Below, one piece after another: positions 62,711 through 64,000 of a DNA stretch of 64,000 nucleotides. The translations under genes and the position numbers were made by a program. The notes beneath the pieces were generated by a model, which searched no databases, was not told where the DNA came from, and saw nothing but the letters and a program-made list of their open reading frames with translations. Within the stretch, counting starts at the first letter, position 1, and each line of letters opens with the position of its first letter. Origin of the DNA: JBBSJZ01 sp041739875 (lineage in GTDB: Bacteria; Planctomycetota; Planctomycetia; Pirellulales; Pirellulaceae). The stretch is from the NCBI GenBank assembly GCA_041739875.1, contig JBGSNA010000048.1:1-64000 (forward strand), written 5' to 3'.

Positions 62711-64000
62711 TCAAAACAGCGAGGTTTGTCTCGGAGCGGAGGGCAACTTAACCGCGACACGATCGATGGTCAGATGGCTGAGCAGTGTCCCAGCCATAGC
62801 GGAACCGCTGAAGAAAGCACCTTCGACACGCGGCCCGCCACACCAGTCGCCACACGCGCCGAGATTGGCAACGCGGTCCCACAAACACTCTTCTTCAAGT
62901 GGCTTGGTCGGGATCGCGTATCGCCACAGGTGCGCACGGCAGACATCAACGTGCGAGATCGTTCGATGCGTCACTTTCCCAAAAATTGCCGTCAACGCTT
63001 TTGCGACGTCCTCAGGCGATGATTCTAAATGGTCGATCGACCAACTTGCTGATGCGTGCAGCATCCAGGTCGTCACTCCGCCCGTGCGTCCAGGTTTTGA
63101 ACTATTGCGAGCGACCCAAGAAAGTTCACAATCGTTAACAAATGCACCGTCAAACAACACATCGTCGGCATCCGAAGTTCGCAACATCACTGCCCAACAA
63201 GGCTGCATCTCAACAGTTGCGATTTTTTGGACAAGATCACTATGTCTAGCAAGTAAGCGATGAGCTTGCGGGGCAGGGCAGTTGACGATAACGACATCAC
63301 TCGAGTGCAGCGTCGTCCCTTTCGAATCCAGTAACTCCCATTTCGATTCGACCGTTGGACGCAACGAACAAACTTCGGACTCCCGCTCGACGCGAAGATC
63401 ACTCGCCAAGTGGCGGGCAATCTGGTTCATCGATGGCGAACCCACGTATCGAACCACACTGCGTTTTTCACTCACGACTGTTCCATCCGACGCCAGCTCA
63501 ACGATTCGCCCCATCCACGGCTTCACAAGATCATCTTGTATCCAACTTTGGACGTACTTAGCAAATCGTGGATCACGTGCGGTAAAGTACTGTGCACCAT
63601 GATCGAACCCAAAATCGGATTCCATTTCCCGCGTCGCTAATCGCCCGCCAACGCCGCGCGATTTTTCCAGCACGCGAACATCGAGACCATGATCTTGTAA
63701 AGTGCGAGCGGCAATCAACCCAGCCAGGCCCGCACCGACAATAGTGATGCTTGGAAGCTCCGCCGCAATGGGACGTTCGACGACACTTTGGTATCGGCGA
63801 TGGTTGATTCGCTTGGCGTGCTCATCGATCGGTCGCGGTCGAACAGTACCAAGGATTGGCTGCTCGGGCTCGAACGGTCGATCGAACTGTCCGAGACACC
63901 ACAGGATGCCGCCGTAACTGCTCGGATCGCGACCGTCCAAAGCGTAACGATGATTCAAATCAAGAATCATCTGAAGCAAGCTTTCCGGGGACTGTGTCCA
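62711..64000 (-). CDS. Photolyase C-terminus fused to renalase-like FAD oxidoreductase (partial)
   Basis: The frame has no stop up to the window edge, so the N-terminus is missing. The first about 75 visible residues match the C-terminal end of a class II CPD photolyase: LNHRYALDGRDPSSYGG, then GQFDRPF and a HAKRINHRRYQ block. Then, in the same frame, a complete FAD/NAD(P)-binding oxidoreductase begins: ITIVGAGLAGLIAARTL (Rossmann fold), VLEKSRGVGGRLATREM, FDHGAQYFTARDPRF, and near the end LGACGDWCGGPRVEGAFFSG for FAD. This second part resembles renalase/amine-oxidase-like proteins. A fusion of light-dependent DNA repair with a flavin oxidoreductase is inferred; a frameshift or a separate internal start (for example near MILDLNH or at the oxidoreductase) cannot be excluded. 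Confidence 0.75.
   Translation of the reverse strand, partial: WTQSPESLLQMILDLNHRYALDGRDPSSYGGILWCLGQFDRPFEPEQPILGTVRPRPIDEHAKRINHRRYQSVVERPIAAELPSITIVGAGLAGLIAARTLQDHGLDVRVLEKSRGVGGRLATREMESDFGFDHGAQYFTARDPRFAKYVQSWIQDDLVKPWMGRIVELASDGTVVSEKRSVVRYVGSPSMNQIARHLASDLRVERESEVCSLRPTVESKWELLDSKGTTLHSSDVVIVNCPAPQAHRLLARHSDLVQKIATVEMQPCWAVMLRTSDADDVLFDGAFVNDCELSWVARNSSKPGRTGGVTTWMLHASASWSIDHLESSPEDVAKALTAIFGKVTHRTISHVDVCRAHLWRYAIPTKPLEEECLWDRVANLGACGDWCGGPRVEGAFFSGSAMAGTLLSHLTIDRVAVKLPSAPRQTSLF

Overview
This window looks like the chromosome of a planctomycete, most likely a Rhodopirellula-like member of the Pirellulaceae. The evidence is a DUF1549/DUF1553 plus DUF1501 gene pair behind an ECF sigma factor, three very large exported proteins that share an LExLExRxLxA-type N-terminal motif and carry dockerin-like EF-hand pairs, and several long hypothetical proteins of planctomycete type. 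Nearly all of the sequence is coding. I see no tRNA, rRNA, CRISPR array or intact insertion sequence.

Layout. Positions 26-8332 (+) hold three tightly spaced genes for envelope proteins: a TPR/PQQ beta-propeller membrane protein, a TPR plus family-5 solute-binding-like protein, and a PDZ protein. Positions 8339-11384 (-) hold small genes: an EF-hand protein, an HExxH secreted protein, a cold-shock-domain protein and YqgE/AlgH. priA (-) and nadD (+) diverge near 14.1 kb. Next come an FMN reductase, a hypothetical protein, a transglutaminase-fold protein whose catalytic Cys appears replaced by Ser, and a Nudix hydrolase. Positions 19.1-22.8 kb (+) hold the PduO-type cobalamin adenosyltransferase and then glnB-glnD, which form the PII nitrogen-signalling pair. 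Positions 23.3-25.4 kb hold a small Cys/His-rich secreted protein flanked by strong hairpins, and a decayed RHS/YD-repeat fragment.

Positions 25.4-31.6 kb (-) are a five-gene operon (ECF sigma, anti-sigma-like, coiled-coil protein, DUF1549/1553, DUF1501), mostly joined by ATGA overlaps, with an inverted-repeat candidate operator upstream. Positions 31.8-35.7 kb hold a ROK kinase lacking the zinc-binding cysteines, an SDR, pyruvate kinase with a potassium-independence signature, and a small beta-sandwich-like protein. Positions 35.8-59.7 kb (-) are three surface protein genes in a row (5423, 852 and 1514 residues), about 24 kb in total. The largest is a mosaic that includes a metalloprotease-like domain whose zinc motif has been erased. 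The window closes with a TPR lipoprotein, glycyl-tRNA synthetase, and the C-terminal part of an apparent class II photolyase/renalase-like oxidoreductase fusion that runs off the right edge.

The most interesting candidates are the giant protein with its inactivated protease core and recurring unnamed repeats, the photolyase-oxidoreductase fusion, and the three-gene envelope module at the left end. All functional calls come from reading motifs by eye; no database search was run.
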